Assembly (NCBI GenBank): GCA_903882335.1
Contig: CAIRWP010000372.1
Coordinates: 1 to 5,702 of the forward strand
Direction: 5' to 3'
Length of the DNA stretch: 5,702 bases
Source: an uncultured Opitutia bacterium
GTDB taxonomy: Bacteria > Verrucomicrobiota > Verrucomicrobiia > Opitutales > UBA953
Under the pieces are notes generated by a model that searched no databases, had not been told where the DNA came from, and saw only the letters and a program-made list of their open reading frames with translations. How positions within the stretch are numbered: position 1 is the stretch's first letter; each line of letters opens with the position of its first letter. Of the stretch, positions 1 to 5,702 are shown piece by piece. The position numbers and the translations under genes are program-made.

Positions 1-38
1 CCTGCCGGGCCACCGGCGCGCCGCCCTCCCGTTCACCG

Positions 39-506
39 ATGGCCGCTCGCCGCGAACAATCCCTGCCCGAGGTCAGCAACCCGAAGGCGGGACGCGATTA
101 TTTCATCGGACCGACCTATGAGGCCGGCCTGATGTTGCTCGGCACCGAGGTCAAGGCGCTCCGCCTCGGCCGCGCGAACATCGCTGACGCCTTCATCCGC
201 ATCAGCCCGAAGGGCCCGATGCTCTACCACGCGCACATCGCGGAGTACGACTTCGGCAACCTCAACAACCACTCGACCTACCGGCCGCGCAAGCTGCTGC
301 TCAAGCAGGCCGAGATCGCCAAGATCACGGGCGAGGTGCAGTCGGGCGGCGCCGCCATCGTGCCGCTTAAGATCTACTTCAAGCACGGGCTCGCCAAGTG
401 CCTGCTCACGGTCGGCAAGGGCAAGAAGCAGCACGACAAGCGGCACGACATCAAGGAACGCGACGCCAAGCGCGAGATCTCGCGCGCGCTGAGCCGCCGC
501 CGGTGA
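39..506 (+). CDS. smpB: SsrA-binding protein SmpB (trans-translation)
   Basis: SmpB binds the tRNA-like part of tmRNA and delivers it to ribosomes stalled on broken mRNAs, so that the unfinished protein is tagged and the ribosome freed; it acts in the cytoplasm. The 155-residue product is the normal family length. Family landmarks occur in order: NPKAGRDYFI (14-23), TYEAGLMLLGTEVKALR (26-42) with the conserved GxEVK, NIAD (47-50), YRPRKLLL (81-88) and GKGKKQHDKR (126-135). A basic tail (about 136-155) follows, which in known SmpB proteins folds into a helix in the mRNA channel. The ATG at 39 gives the expected short unstructured N-terminus. The same frame is open back to base 3 and there is no clear Shine-Dalgarno, so a start further upstream cannot be fully excluded. 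The stop overlaps trmL by four bases. Bases 1-38 hold nothing I can identify. Confidence 0.97.
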   Translation: MAARREQSLPEVSNPKAGRDYFIGPTYEAGLMLLGTEVKALRLGRANIADAFIRISPKGPMLYHAHIAEYDFGNLNNHSTYRPRKLLLKQAEIAKITGEVQSGGAAIVPLKIYFKHGLAKCLLTVGKGKKQHDKRHDIKERDAKREISRALSRRR

Positions 507-976
507 AGCCGCCGCTCCACCTCATCTTGCTCCAGCCGGAGATCGCGCCGAACACCGGCAACATCGGCCGCATGTGCGCCATCACGGGCTGCGTCCTCCA
601 CCTGGTCCACCCGCTCGGCTTCAAGATCGACGACGCCAAGCTGCGGCGCGCGGGCATGGACTACTGGCACCAGCTGGATGTCCGCCACCACGCCGACTGG
701 GAGGCGTTCCTCGCTTCGCCCGGGCGCCCAGAGCGGCTCTGGCTGTTCTCGACGCGGGCGACGCAGGGCTTCTGGGATGTCCGTTACGAGGAGGGCGACG
801 GCCTCGTCTTCGGCAGCGAGAGCTCCGGGGCGCCGGAACCGGTGCACGCGTTCGTGGGCGGCGCGCGGTCGGTGAAGATCCCGCATTTCAACGAGCTCAC
901 GCGCTCCCTCAACCTCTCCACCGCCTGCGGCATCGCGACCTATGAGGCGCTGCGCCAGGTGAAGCACGGCGCCTGA
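503..976 (+). CDS. trmL: tRNA (cytidine/uridine-34-2'-O)-methyltransferase TrmL
   Basis: This is a SPOUT-class, SAM-dependent methyltransferase that 2'-O-methylates the wobble base (position 34) of certain leucine tRNAs. Starting at the GTG at 503 gives 157 residues, the same size as the Escherichia coli enzyme, and opens directly into the first beta strand (LHLILLQPEIAPNTGNIGR). The three SPOUT motifs are present: NTGNIGR (17-23), LVFGSESSGAP (101-111) and RSLNLSTACGIATYEALRQ (135-152); the last two form the trefoil-knot cofactor site. Reading further upstream in this frame only adds an Arg/Gln-rich shadow of smpB, so the GTG is preferred. It overlaps the smpB TGA as GTGA, which suggests translational coupling, and I see no independent Shine-Dalgarno. 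The next gene converges on it. The family is secure; the exact tRNA substrate is inferred from TrmL homology rather than from other TrmH-like members. Confidence 0.95.
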   Translation: MKPPLHLILLQPEIAPNTGNIGRMCAITGCVLHLVHPLGFKIDDAKLRRAGMDYWHQLDVRHHADWEAFLASPGRPERLWLFSTRATQGFWDVRYEEGDGLVFGSESSGAPEPVHAFVGGARSVKIPHFNELTRSLNLSTACGIATYEALRQVKHGA

Positions 977-1039
977 ACGGCGGTACGGTCGGCGGCCGCG
1001 CGCTCCCGGGCCCCGTCGCGGAGCCGGCGGCGCGCAAAG

Positions 1040-1930
1040 TTAGCTATTTCTCAGTAAGATCACCCCGGCCACCGCGATGCCGCCCCCGACCCAGACGCGG
1101 GCCCCGGGCCTTTGGCCTTCGACGCCCCATTGGAAGAGCAGCGCCAGCAACGGGGACATCGCCACGATGCTGAGCACGACCGCGGCCGGCCGGGTGCTGA
1201 GCGCCCACTGGTAGCAGGCGACGCCGATGCCCGGCCCCGAGAGGCCATTCATCAAGGCCCAGCCGCGCGCCCGCCAGCCGGCGTAGGGTCGGCGGACCTG
1301 GGCGAGCAGGCCTTCGCGTCGGGTATTCCAGAGGACGAAGCCGAGCACGATCGGCAGGCCGCCGACGATGCGGAGGAACCCTTGGGTCCAGCCGTCGGGC
1401 ATCTCCACGTGCGCCGCGACGCAGGCCGCCTTCGCCATCGGCGTGCTTACGGCCCCGCAGGCTTGCCCGAACGCGGCGAGGATCGAGAGCGCGATGCCGG
1501 TCCGCCAGTGGCGGGGGTCGCCGACCGGGCGCGAGCCGAGCGCGAGCGCGACGCCCGTGAGGATGACGGCGGCCGCGACCATCTGCGCGCCGGTGGGCGC
1601 GTGTCCGAGCACCAGGTACTCGAGGAGCAGCGCGAACGGCGCCGCCAGCGTCTGCATCACGAGCAGCGCGAGCCCGGCGCCGATCCGGATCAGCGAATGG
1701 AAACTGGCGATGTCACCCACGCCCAAGCCGATGGCCCCGCCGAGGAGCAGCCAAGGCCAGCCGGGGAAGAGCAACGGCTGGCCGGCGATCAGCGCGACCG
1801 CCCCGATCGTCACGAAAGCGATGGAGATGCGCAGGAGGTTGGCGAAATCGACCCCATGGTGGAAGGAGCTGCGACGCGCGCAGGTGATCGACCAAGCGAA
1901 GAAGAAGGCGGCACCGAAGGCGGCTTCCAT
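1040..1930 (-). CDS. EamA/DMT-superfamily membrane transporter, substrate unknown
   Basis: A 296-residue inner-membrane protein with about ten hydrophobic segments (roughly 1-18, 32-50, 59-80, 84-109, 114-132, 144-163, 184-201, 223-244, 248-270, 277-293). This fits the duplicated five-plus-five EamA fold of drug/metabolite transporters. Each half ends in the usual pattern of a hydrophobic helix, a short GxxP-type loop and a Gly/Ala-rich last helix (GHAPTGAQMVAAAVILTGVA at 109-128; GQRPGARVWVGGGIAVAG at 272-289). Family members export or import amino acids, nucleotides or other small metabolites, and nothing here identifies the substrate. The ATG at 1930 is chosen because it starts the first membrane helix and shares one base with the hemW stop (TGATG), implying coupled translation; extending upstream gives an Arg-rich shadow of hemW. 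It is the last gene of the sufT-hemW operon and ends 63 bases from the convergent trmL stop. Confidence 0.88.
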   Translation of the reverse strand: MEAAFGAAFFFAWSITCARRSSFHHGVDFANLLRISIAFVTIGAVALIAGQPLLFPGWPWLLLGGAIGLGVGDIASFHSLIRIGAGLALLVMQTLAAPFALLLEYLVLGHAPTGAQMVAAAVILTGVALALGSRPVGDPRHWRTGIALSILAAFGQACGAVSTPMAKAACVAAHVEMPDGWTQGFLRIVGGLPIVLGFVLWNTRREGLLAQVRRPYAGWRARGWALMNGLSGPGIGVACYQWALSTRPAAVVLSIVAMSPLLALLFQWGVEGQRPGARVWVGGGIAVAGVILLRNS

Positions 1931-3072
1931 CAGTCGAAGCGTTCGAGGATCGCGACGCCCACGGCGTCGGCGCGCATCCGGCCTTCGCCGGTGAGGCGGA
2001 TGGTGCGGCCGTCGGCCTCCAGCAGGCCTTCCGCCGCGAGGTCGCGGAAGAGCGTGTCGACGGCGGTGGGCAGGTCGGTCGCGAAGCGCGCCGCGAGCGC
2101 TGCGGGGTCGACGCCGGCGTTGAGCCGCAGGCCGAACACCAAGGCGTCGCTGAGCAGGTCGGCCGGCGTCAGGTCCTTGACCTGCTCGAGCACCGGCTTG
2201 CCGGCCTCGATGCCTTGGATCCATTGGTCCAGGTTCGCGGGATTGGTCCAGCGACGCGCGCCCCATTGCGAGGCCGCGGAGGGACCATACCCGATCCAGG
2301 AGCCCATTTCCCAGGTGATGAGGTTGTGGCGGCAGGCGTGCCCCGGCCGCGCGAAGTTCGAGGTCTCATACTGGGCGTAGCCCAGCGCCTCGAGCTGCTC
2401 CCAGGTGCCGCGGTAGAGCCGGGCCTCCAGCTCACGGTCGATCTTCACCTTGCCCTGCGAGAGCTTCACGAACATCGCGGTGTCCTCCTCGAAGGTCAGG
2501 CAGTAGGTCGAGAGGTGGTCCGGCCGCAGCGCGACGGCCCGGCGCAGGTCTTCGGTCCAGCGACGCTCATCCTGGCCCGGGATCGCGAAGATCAGGTCCA
2601 GGTTGCGGGAGGCGAAGCCCGCCGCCTCGATCAGTTCCCAGGCGTCCATGATCTGCTTGGGCGAGTGGCGTCGGCCGAGCGCATCGAGCGTGACGTCGTC
2701 AAAACTCTGCACGCCCATCGAGACGCGGGTGACGCCGATTTCCTTGAGGGCGGCGAGCTTGTCGGCGCGGACGGATGACGGTGCCAGCTCGACGGACCAT
2801 TCGCTTGGCTGCCCGGCGGCCCGGGTCATCGCGTGGCCGAGTCGACGCAGGTCATCCGCGGGCAGGAGGCCCGGCGTACCGCCGCCCCAGAACGCGGTCT
2901 CCACGGGCCCCGGCGGGTGCAACGCAAGCTCCCGCTCGATGGCGTCGAGGTAGCGGTCGAGGTCGCCGCGCTTGGGCTGCTCCTGGTAGAAGGAGCAGAA
3001 GTCGCACGACGACGCACAGAAGGGGACGTGCAGGTAGAGCGCGGTCCCAGGCTGGAACGGCGCCGGGTTCAC
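1930..3072 (-). CDS. hemW: Radical SAM haem chaperone HemW (HemN-like, often misnamed coproporphyrinogen III oxidase)
   Basis: HemW proteins bind haem and a 4Fe-4S cluster and are thought to hand haem to respiratory enzymes; they resemble the oxygen-independent coproporphyrinogen oxidase HemN but generally lack that activity. The 380-residue product has the usual HemW size. ALYLHVPFC leads into the cluster motif C19-x3-C23-x2-C26, followed by FWGGGTP (61-67) for SAM binding, GVQSF (120-124), NLDLIFAIPGQ (157-167) and YETSNFARPG (235-244). A HemN C-terminal-type domain (about 305-375) follows, with FGLRLNAGVD (313-322). CDFCSF, rather than the CxFCGC of true HemN, supports HemW. Two signatures depart from the E. 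coli-type pattern: the haem-ligand region reads HNLITW (249-254) rather than HNxxYW, and the following loop reads GYGPSAAS (261-268) where a Gly-Ala-His is common. The GTG start at 3072 overlaps the sufT stop as GTGA. It is the middle gene of a three-gene operon. Confidence 0.93.
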   Translation of the reverse strand: MNPAPFQPGTALYLHVPFCASSCDFCSFYQEQPKRGDLDRYLDAIERELALHPPGPVETAFWGGGTPGLLPADDLRRLGHAMTRAAGQPSEWSVELAPSSVRADKLAALKEIGVTRVSMGVQSFDDVTLDALGRRHSPKQIMDAWELIEAAGFASRNLDLIFAIPGQDERRWTEDLRRAVALRPDHLSTYCLTFEEDTAMFVKLSQGKVKIDRELEARLYRGTWEQLEALGYAQYETSNFARPGHACRHNLITWEMGSWIGYGPSAASQWGARRWTNPANLDQWIQGIEAGKPVLEQVKDLTPADLLSDALVFGLRLNAGVDPAALAARFATDLPTAVDTLFRDLAAEGLLEADGRTIRLTGEGRMRADAVGVAILERFD

Positions 3073-3614
3073 TCGAGTCCGAGCTGCTTGCGACCGGCTT
3101 CCGAGATCATCCGCGGGTTCCAGACGGGATCCCAGACGATCGCGACCTCGGCGGATTCCACGCCGGGCAGCGCCTCGAGCTTGGACTTGGCGTCGGCCGC
3201 GATGACCGGGCCCATGCCGCAGCCTTGCGCGGTCAGCGTCATCTTGACCTCGACCTTACGCCCGCCGCGTTCGCCGGGGGTCAGCGCCAGGTCGTAGATC
3301 AGGCCGAGGTCCACGATGTTCACCGGAATCTCCGGATCGAAGCAGCCTTTGAGCGCCTCCCAGAGCGCGGACTCGTCGAGCGGGCCGGTCGCGACGTTCC
3401 CGGCTTTCGCCGCGTAGAGTTCGACCGCGTCCGGGCCGAGGGCCGCGAGGTCGGCCGGCGCGATGCGGAAGAGGCCCATCGGGGTGCGGACCGTCGCCGA
3501 GCCGCCGAGCGCCTGGGTGACCTCGACTTCCGTCCCGGCCTCGAGGATCGCCGCATCCCCGGCGGGGATGACGGTGACGGGACAGTCGCGGAGCAGGCGA
3601 TGGTGCGAGGACAT
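3069..3614 (-). CDS. sufT: Fe-S cluster assembly protein SufT (long form, MIP18/DUF59 domain)
   Basis: SufT-type proteins help mature or transfer Fe-S clusters to target proteins in the cytoplasm. The 181-residue product matches the long SufT family from end to end. The N-terminal extension has LLRDCPVTVIPAGDAAIL (7-24), the signature EVEVTQALGGSATVRT (29-44) and MGLFRI (46-51). The DUF59/MIP18 domain follows, with CFDPEIPVNIVDLGLIYDL (91-109), TLTAQGCGMGPVIAADAK (126-143) containing the conserved cysteine C132, and WDPVWNPRMISEAGRKQLGL (161-180). The ATG at 3614 is chosen because the family homology begins there and AAGG (3626-3623) lies eight bases upstream; the frame stays open much further, but that part is only antisense shadow of the divergent gene. 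It is first in the operon and overlaps hemW by GTGA. Coupling to a 4Fe-4S radical-SAM protein makes HemW a plausible client, which is inference. Confidence 0.93.
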   Translation of the reverse strand: MSSHHRLLRDCPVTVIPAGDAAILEAGTEVEVTQALGGSATVRTPMGLFRIAPADLAALGPDAVELYAAKAGNVATGPLDESALWEALKGCFDPEIPVNIVDLGLIYDLALTPGERGGRKVEVKMTLTAQGCGMGPVIAADAKSKLEALPGVESAEVAIVWDPVWNPRMISEAGRKQLGLE

Positions 3615-3622
3615 GGGGCTAA

Positions 3623-3626
3623 CCTT
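3623..3626 (-). promoter_or_regulatory. Ribosome binding site of sufT
   Basis: On the - strand, AAGG lies within CCAAGGTTAGCCCC, eight bases before the ATG at 3614. It is a short but well-spaced Shine-Dalgarno element and the clearest one in the window. It supports this start over the many upstream in-frame alternatives. The two genes downstream have no such element and probably depend on stop/start overlaps. Confidence 0.6.
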
Positions 3627-3723
3627 GGCTTCCGGGCCCGGGACGCAAGCGTCCGCTGCTCCCCCCGCGCCCCATGTGCTTTTTGCGGTAGCAGACTTGC
3701 GTTTCAGGGTGACATGCAGGGTT

Positions 3724-3757
3724 GTCCGCCCCGGCCGGCCGGCTAGGGTGGGGGGAC
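3724..3757 (+). other. Possible leader hairpin covering the ribosome binding site of the DUF1080-PVC gene
   Basis: GTCC (3724-3727) can pair with GGAC (3754-3757). Past one bulged G, CCCC (3729-3732) can pair with GGGG (3750-3753), with a further G-T wobble. The loop contains the GGCCGGCC palindrome and could fold on itself. The 3' arm is the G-rich stretch (3750-3756) that is the only Shine-Dalgarno-like sequence before the ATG at 3765, so the fold would hide it. Such pairings arise easily by chance in DNA this GC-rich, and it matters only if transcription begins upstream of 3724. Confidence 0.25.
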
Positions 3758-3764
3758 CCCTGCC

Positions 3765-5702
3765 ATGCGCCCCCGCCTCCTCTCCGCCCTGTTCCTCGGC
3801 CTCTCCTTGGTCGCGTCCGCCGCCCCGGTCTCCTTGTTCGACGGCAAGACGCTCGACGGCTGGGAAGGCGACCCGGCCTGGTGGCGCGTCGAGGCCGGCG
3901 AGATCCGCGGTGGTTCGACCACGCAGAACGTGCCGCGCAACTTCTTCCTCGCGACGAACAAGAGCTACCAGAACTTCGAACTGCGCGTGAAGCTCCGCCT
4001 GACCGGCACCGGTTTCGTGAACAGCGGGGTCCAGATCCGCAGCGTGCGCGTCCCCAACAACACCGAGATGTCGGGTTACCAGGTGGACTTCGGGCCGGGT
4101 TGGTACGGCAAGCTCTACGACGAGAGCCGCCGCAACAAGGTCATCGCCGACTCGACCGACCCCAAGGCCGTCCAGGCCGCGATCAAGGAAGGCGACTGGA
4201 ACGAGTACCGCATCCGCGCCGAGGGCCGCCATCTTCGCACCTGGATCAACGGTGTGCCGGCGCTGGATTACACCGAGGCCGACGCCAACATCGCGACGGA
4301 CGGCCGGATCGGCCTCCAGATCCATTCCGGCGGCAAAGCCGTCATCCAGGCCAAGGACATCGAGATCGAGGAGCTCCCCGCGACCCCCGCTGAGATGACC
4401 TGGGCGAAGGTCAAGGCCGCCGCCCCCGCGAAGGCCGAGGCCCCGAAGAAGAAGGATGCCGGTTACAATAACGTCCAAGGCGTGCGCCGCACCGCCGAGG
4501 AGCAGCGGAAGCTCTTCCACCTGCCCGAGGGTTTCGAGATCGAGCTCTTCGCCCAAGAGTCGCCCGGCTTCGGCAAGTTCATCCTGCTCGTCTTCGACCA
4601 GCAGGGCCGCGCGTGGTCCAGCACCGCGCTGGAATACCCCGTCGACGCTAATGAGAACCCGGCCGCGGCCGAGGCGCTCTATAAGTCGAAGGCGCGCGAC
4701 AAGGTGATCGTCTTCGACCGCCCGTTCGCCGGCGGCGTGCAGGAGCCCCGCGTCTTCGCCGACGGGCTCGCGATCCCCGAGGGCGTGCTACCTTACCGGG
4801 ACGGCGCGATCGTCCAGCACGGTCATGACATCGTCTTCCTGCGCGACACCGACGGCGACGGCCAGGCCGACAAGCGCGAGGTGCTCCTGACCGGCTTCGG
4901 CGTCCAGGATTCGCACCTGTTCCCGCACCAGTTCACGCGCGCCCCGGGCGGTTGGTTCTGGCTGGCCCAAGGCGCCTTCAATTCCGGCAAGGTCACCACG
5001 ACCAAGGGTGAGACCGTCGATTTCCCGAGCACGCGCATGGCGCGCTTCCGGCCGGATGGCAGTTTCTTCGAGCCCACCAGCACCGGGCCGTGCAATATCT
5101 GGGGCTTGGTCCTGACGGGGCAGGGCGAGGCCTTCATCCAAGAGGCCAACGATTACGGCTACCCGGTGATGCCGTTCCACGAGTACGCCTGGTACCCCGG
5201 CTGCGCCGATCGCCTCGCGAAGTCCTACCAGCCGCCCTTCCCGGTGCAGGCGCCGCAGTTCAAGCTGGGCGGCACCGGCCTGAGCGGCCTCGCCTTGAGC
5301 GATCCCGGCGTCTGGCCGAAGGGCTACGCCGACGTGATGTACGTGGCGAACCCGATCACCTCCAAGGTCAACGCGATCCAGATGAAGCGCGATGGCGCCG
5401 GCTACTCGCTCGAAAAACTCGCCGACCTCGTCACCTGCGACGACCCGTTCTTCCGCCCGATCGCGATGACGATGGGCCCCGATGGCTGCCTCTACGTCAT
5501 CGATTGGTACAATAAGATCATCAGCCACAACGAGGTCGCCCGCAACCACCCCGACCGTGATAAGCAGTCGGGTCGCATCTGGCGCATCAAGCCGAAGGGC
5601 TACGTCGCCCCGGCCATCCCGGACTACACCAAGCTCTCCTCCGCGGATCTCATCGCCCGCCTCGGCGCCCGGATCGTCGGCGACGCCCACCTCGCGTGGC
5701 AG
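3765..5702 (+). CDS. Exported DUF1080 / PVC-type membrane-bound dehydrogenase fusion, C-terminus beyond window
   Basis: A single open frame of 646 codons continues past the right edge. Residues 1-19 form a signal peptide with an ASA|AP cleavage site, so the protein is exported. Residues about 22-205 are a DUF1080 (3-keto-disaccharide hydrolase, family-16-like jelly roll) domain: SLFDGKTLDGW (23-33), NSGVQIRS (86-93), WNEYRIRAEG (145-154), TWINGVPAL (159-167) and GLQIHSGG (183-190). An Ala/Lys/Pro-rich linker spans 207-250. From about 251 comes the PVC-type dehydrogenase N-terminal domain: LPEGFEIELFA (253-263), an acidic DTDGDGQAD loop (361-369), QDSHLFPH (381-388), FFRP (562-565), GPDGCLYVIDWY (571-582), HPDRDK (595-600) and GRIWRIK (603-609). 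The segment after 610 looks like the start of HEAT repeats. No CxxCH occurs in view; in relatives the c-type haem motif is C-terminal. A role in periplasmic sugar or polysaccharide oxidation is inferred from the domains. The ATG is fixed by the signal peptide; upstream is a G-rich GGGGGA eight bases away. Confidence 0.88.
   Translation, partial: MRPRLLSALFLGLSLVASAAPVSLFDGKTLDGWEGDPAWWRVEAGEIRGGSTTQNVPRNFFLATNKSYQNFELRVKLRLTGTGFVNSGVQIRSVRVPNNTEMSGYQVDFGPGWYGKLYDESRRNKVIADSTDPKAVQAAIKEGDWNEYRIRAEGRHLRTWINGVPALDYTEADANIATDGRIGLQIHSGGKAVIQAKDIEIEELPATPAEMTWAKVKAAAPAKAEAPKKKDAGYNNVQGVRRTAEEQRKLFHLPEGFEIELFAQESPGFGKFILLVFDQQGRAWSSTALEYPVDANENPAAAEALYKSKARDKVIVFDRPFAGGVQEPRVFADGLAIPEGVLPYRDGAIVQHGHDIVFLRDTDGDGQADKREVLLTGFGVQDSHLFPHQFTRAPGGWFWLAQGAFNSGKVTTTKGETVDFPSTRMARFRPDGSFFEPTSTGPCNIWGLVLTGQGEAFIQEANDYGYPVMPFHEYAWYPGCADRLAKSYQPPFPVQAPQFKLGGTGLSGLALSDPGVWPKGYADVMYVANPITSKVNAIQMKRDGAGYSLEKLADLVTCDDPFFRPIAMTMGPDGCLYVIDWYNKIISHNEVARNHPDRDKQSGRIWRIKPKGYVAPAIPDYTKLSSADLIARLGARIVGDAHLAWQ

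Larger units (their letters stand above)
3615..3764. promoter_or_regulatory. Divergent intergenic region between sufT and the DUF1080-PVC gene
   Basis: This 150-base gap is the only place where the - strand operon and the + strand fusion gene can have promoters independent of neighbouring genes, so both are probably here. Its middle (about 3676-3725) is less GC-rich than the flanks. On the + strand, TTGTCC (3722-3727) lies 16 bases before TAGGGT (3744-3749), a poor sigma-70-like pair that would leave a leader of only about ten bases. I find no convincing -35/-10 pair for sufT. A perfect 12-base palindrome, three copies of CCGG, lies at 3731-3742. No operator or riboswitch is recognisable. That promoters are present is inferred from gene layout; their exact positions are not established. 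Confidence 0.45.

Noticed and set aside
1..38. End of an upstream gene before smpB
   Set aside because: Only 38 bases are available, no frame shows a stop or recognisable sequence there, and nothing can be assigned.
398..502. Upstream ATG for trmL at 398
   Set aside because: The extra 35 residues are an out-of-frame reading of smpB and precede the first beta strand of the SPOUT fold; the GTG at 503 gives the exact family length.
977..1039. Possible bidirectional terminator between the convergent trmL and transporter genes
   Set aside because: GCTCC (1002-1006) can pair with GGAGC (1020-1024) and two GCGCGC blocks flank it, but the pairing is not continuous and no T-run follows in either direction, so a Rho-independent terminator is not supported.
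1112..2380. Long + strand open frame of about 420 codons across the transporter and hemW
   Set aside because: It is Arg/Gly/Glu-rich low-complexity translation with no family signature and lies opposite two clearly recognised genes.
1930..3072. Calling the radical-SAM gene hemN (coproporphyrinogen III oxidase)
   Set aside because: The length, the cluster motif followed by SF rather than GC, and the YETSNFARPG and HNLITW region fit HemW rather than true HemN.
3615..4556. N-terminal extension of the sufT frame by over 300 codons
   Set aside because: SufT homology starts at the ATG at 3614 with a Shine-Dalgarno upstream; the extension is only the antisense of the divergent signal peptide and DUF1080 domain.
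4788..5690. Long antisense open frame of about 300 codons opposite the fusion gene
   Set aside because: It mirrors the codon periodicity of the well-supported + strand gene, has no recognisable motif, and is typical shadow coding in GC-rich DNA.

Overview
The window is very GC-rich, densely coded DNA, most likely from a Verrucomicrobiota bacterium, perhaps an Opitutales-like one. The main clue is the last gene. It encodes an exported protein whose second half is the beta-propeller-like 'membrane-bound dehydrogenase' domain found almost only in the Planctomycetes-Verrucomicrobia group (PVC-type haem-binding CxxCH proteins), with a DUF1080 domain in front of it. The long SufT form also fits. 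The phylum call is an inference from domain content, and the family call is a guess.

There are six protein genes in three transcription blocks. Block 1 (39-976, + strand) is smpB followed by trmL, a translation-quality pair: SmpB brings tmRNA to stalled ribosomes and TrmL 2'-O-methylates the tRNA wobble base. They overlap by the four bases GTGA. Block 2 (1040-3614, - strand, read right to left) is sufT, hemW and a ten-helix EamA/DMT transporter. sufT and hemW share GTGA, and hemW and the transporter share the A of TGATG, so this is a tight, probably translationally coupled operon joining Fe-S cluster maturation with a 4Fe-4S radical-SAM haem chaperone. Blocks 1 and 2 converge on a 63-base gap with no convincing terminator.

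Block 3 (3765 to the window edge, + strand) diverges from sufT across a 150-base intergenic region. It is one uninterrupted reading frame of 646 visible codons: signal peptide, DUF1080 (3-keto-disaccharide hydrolase / family-16-like jelly roll), Ala/Lys-rich linker, then the PVC-type dehydrogenase N-terminal domain. It runs off the window just as a probable HEAT-repeat region begins. The expected C-terminal CxxCH haem domain is not in view.

No RNA genes, insertion sequences, CRISPR arrays, integrase sites or defence genes are visible. Most of the window is ordinary chromosomal housekeeping sequence. The parts worth a second look are the domain fusion at the right end, the departures from the usual HemW signatures, and the Fe-S/haem operon lying divergent to a probable haem-protein gene. 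I see no wholly undescribed system.
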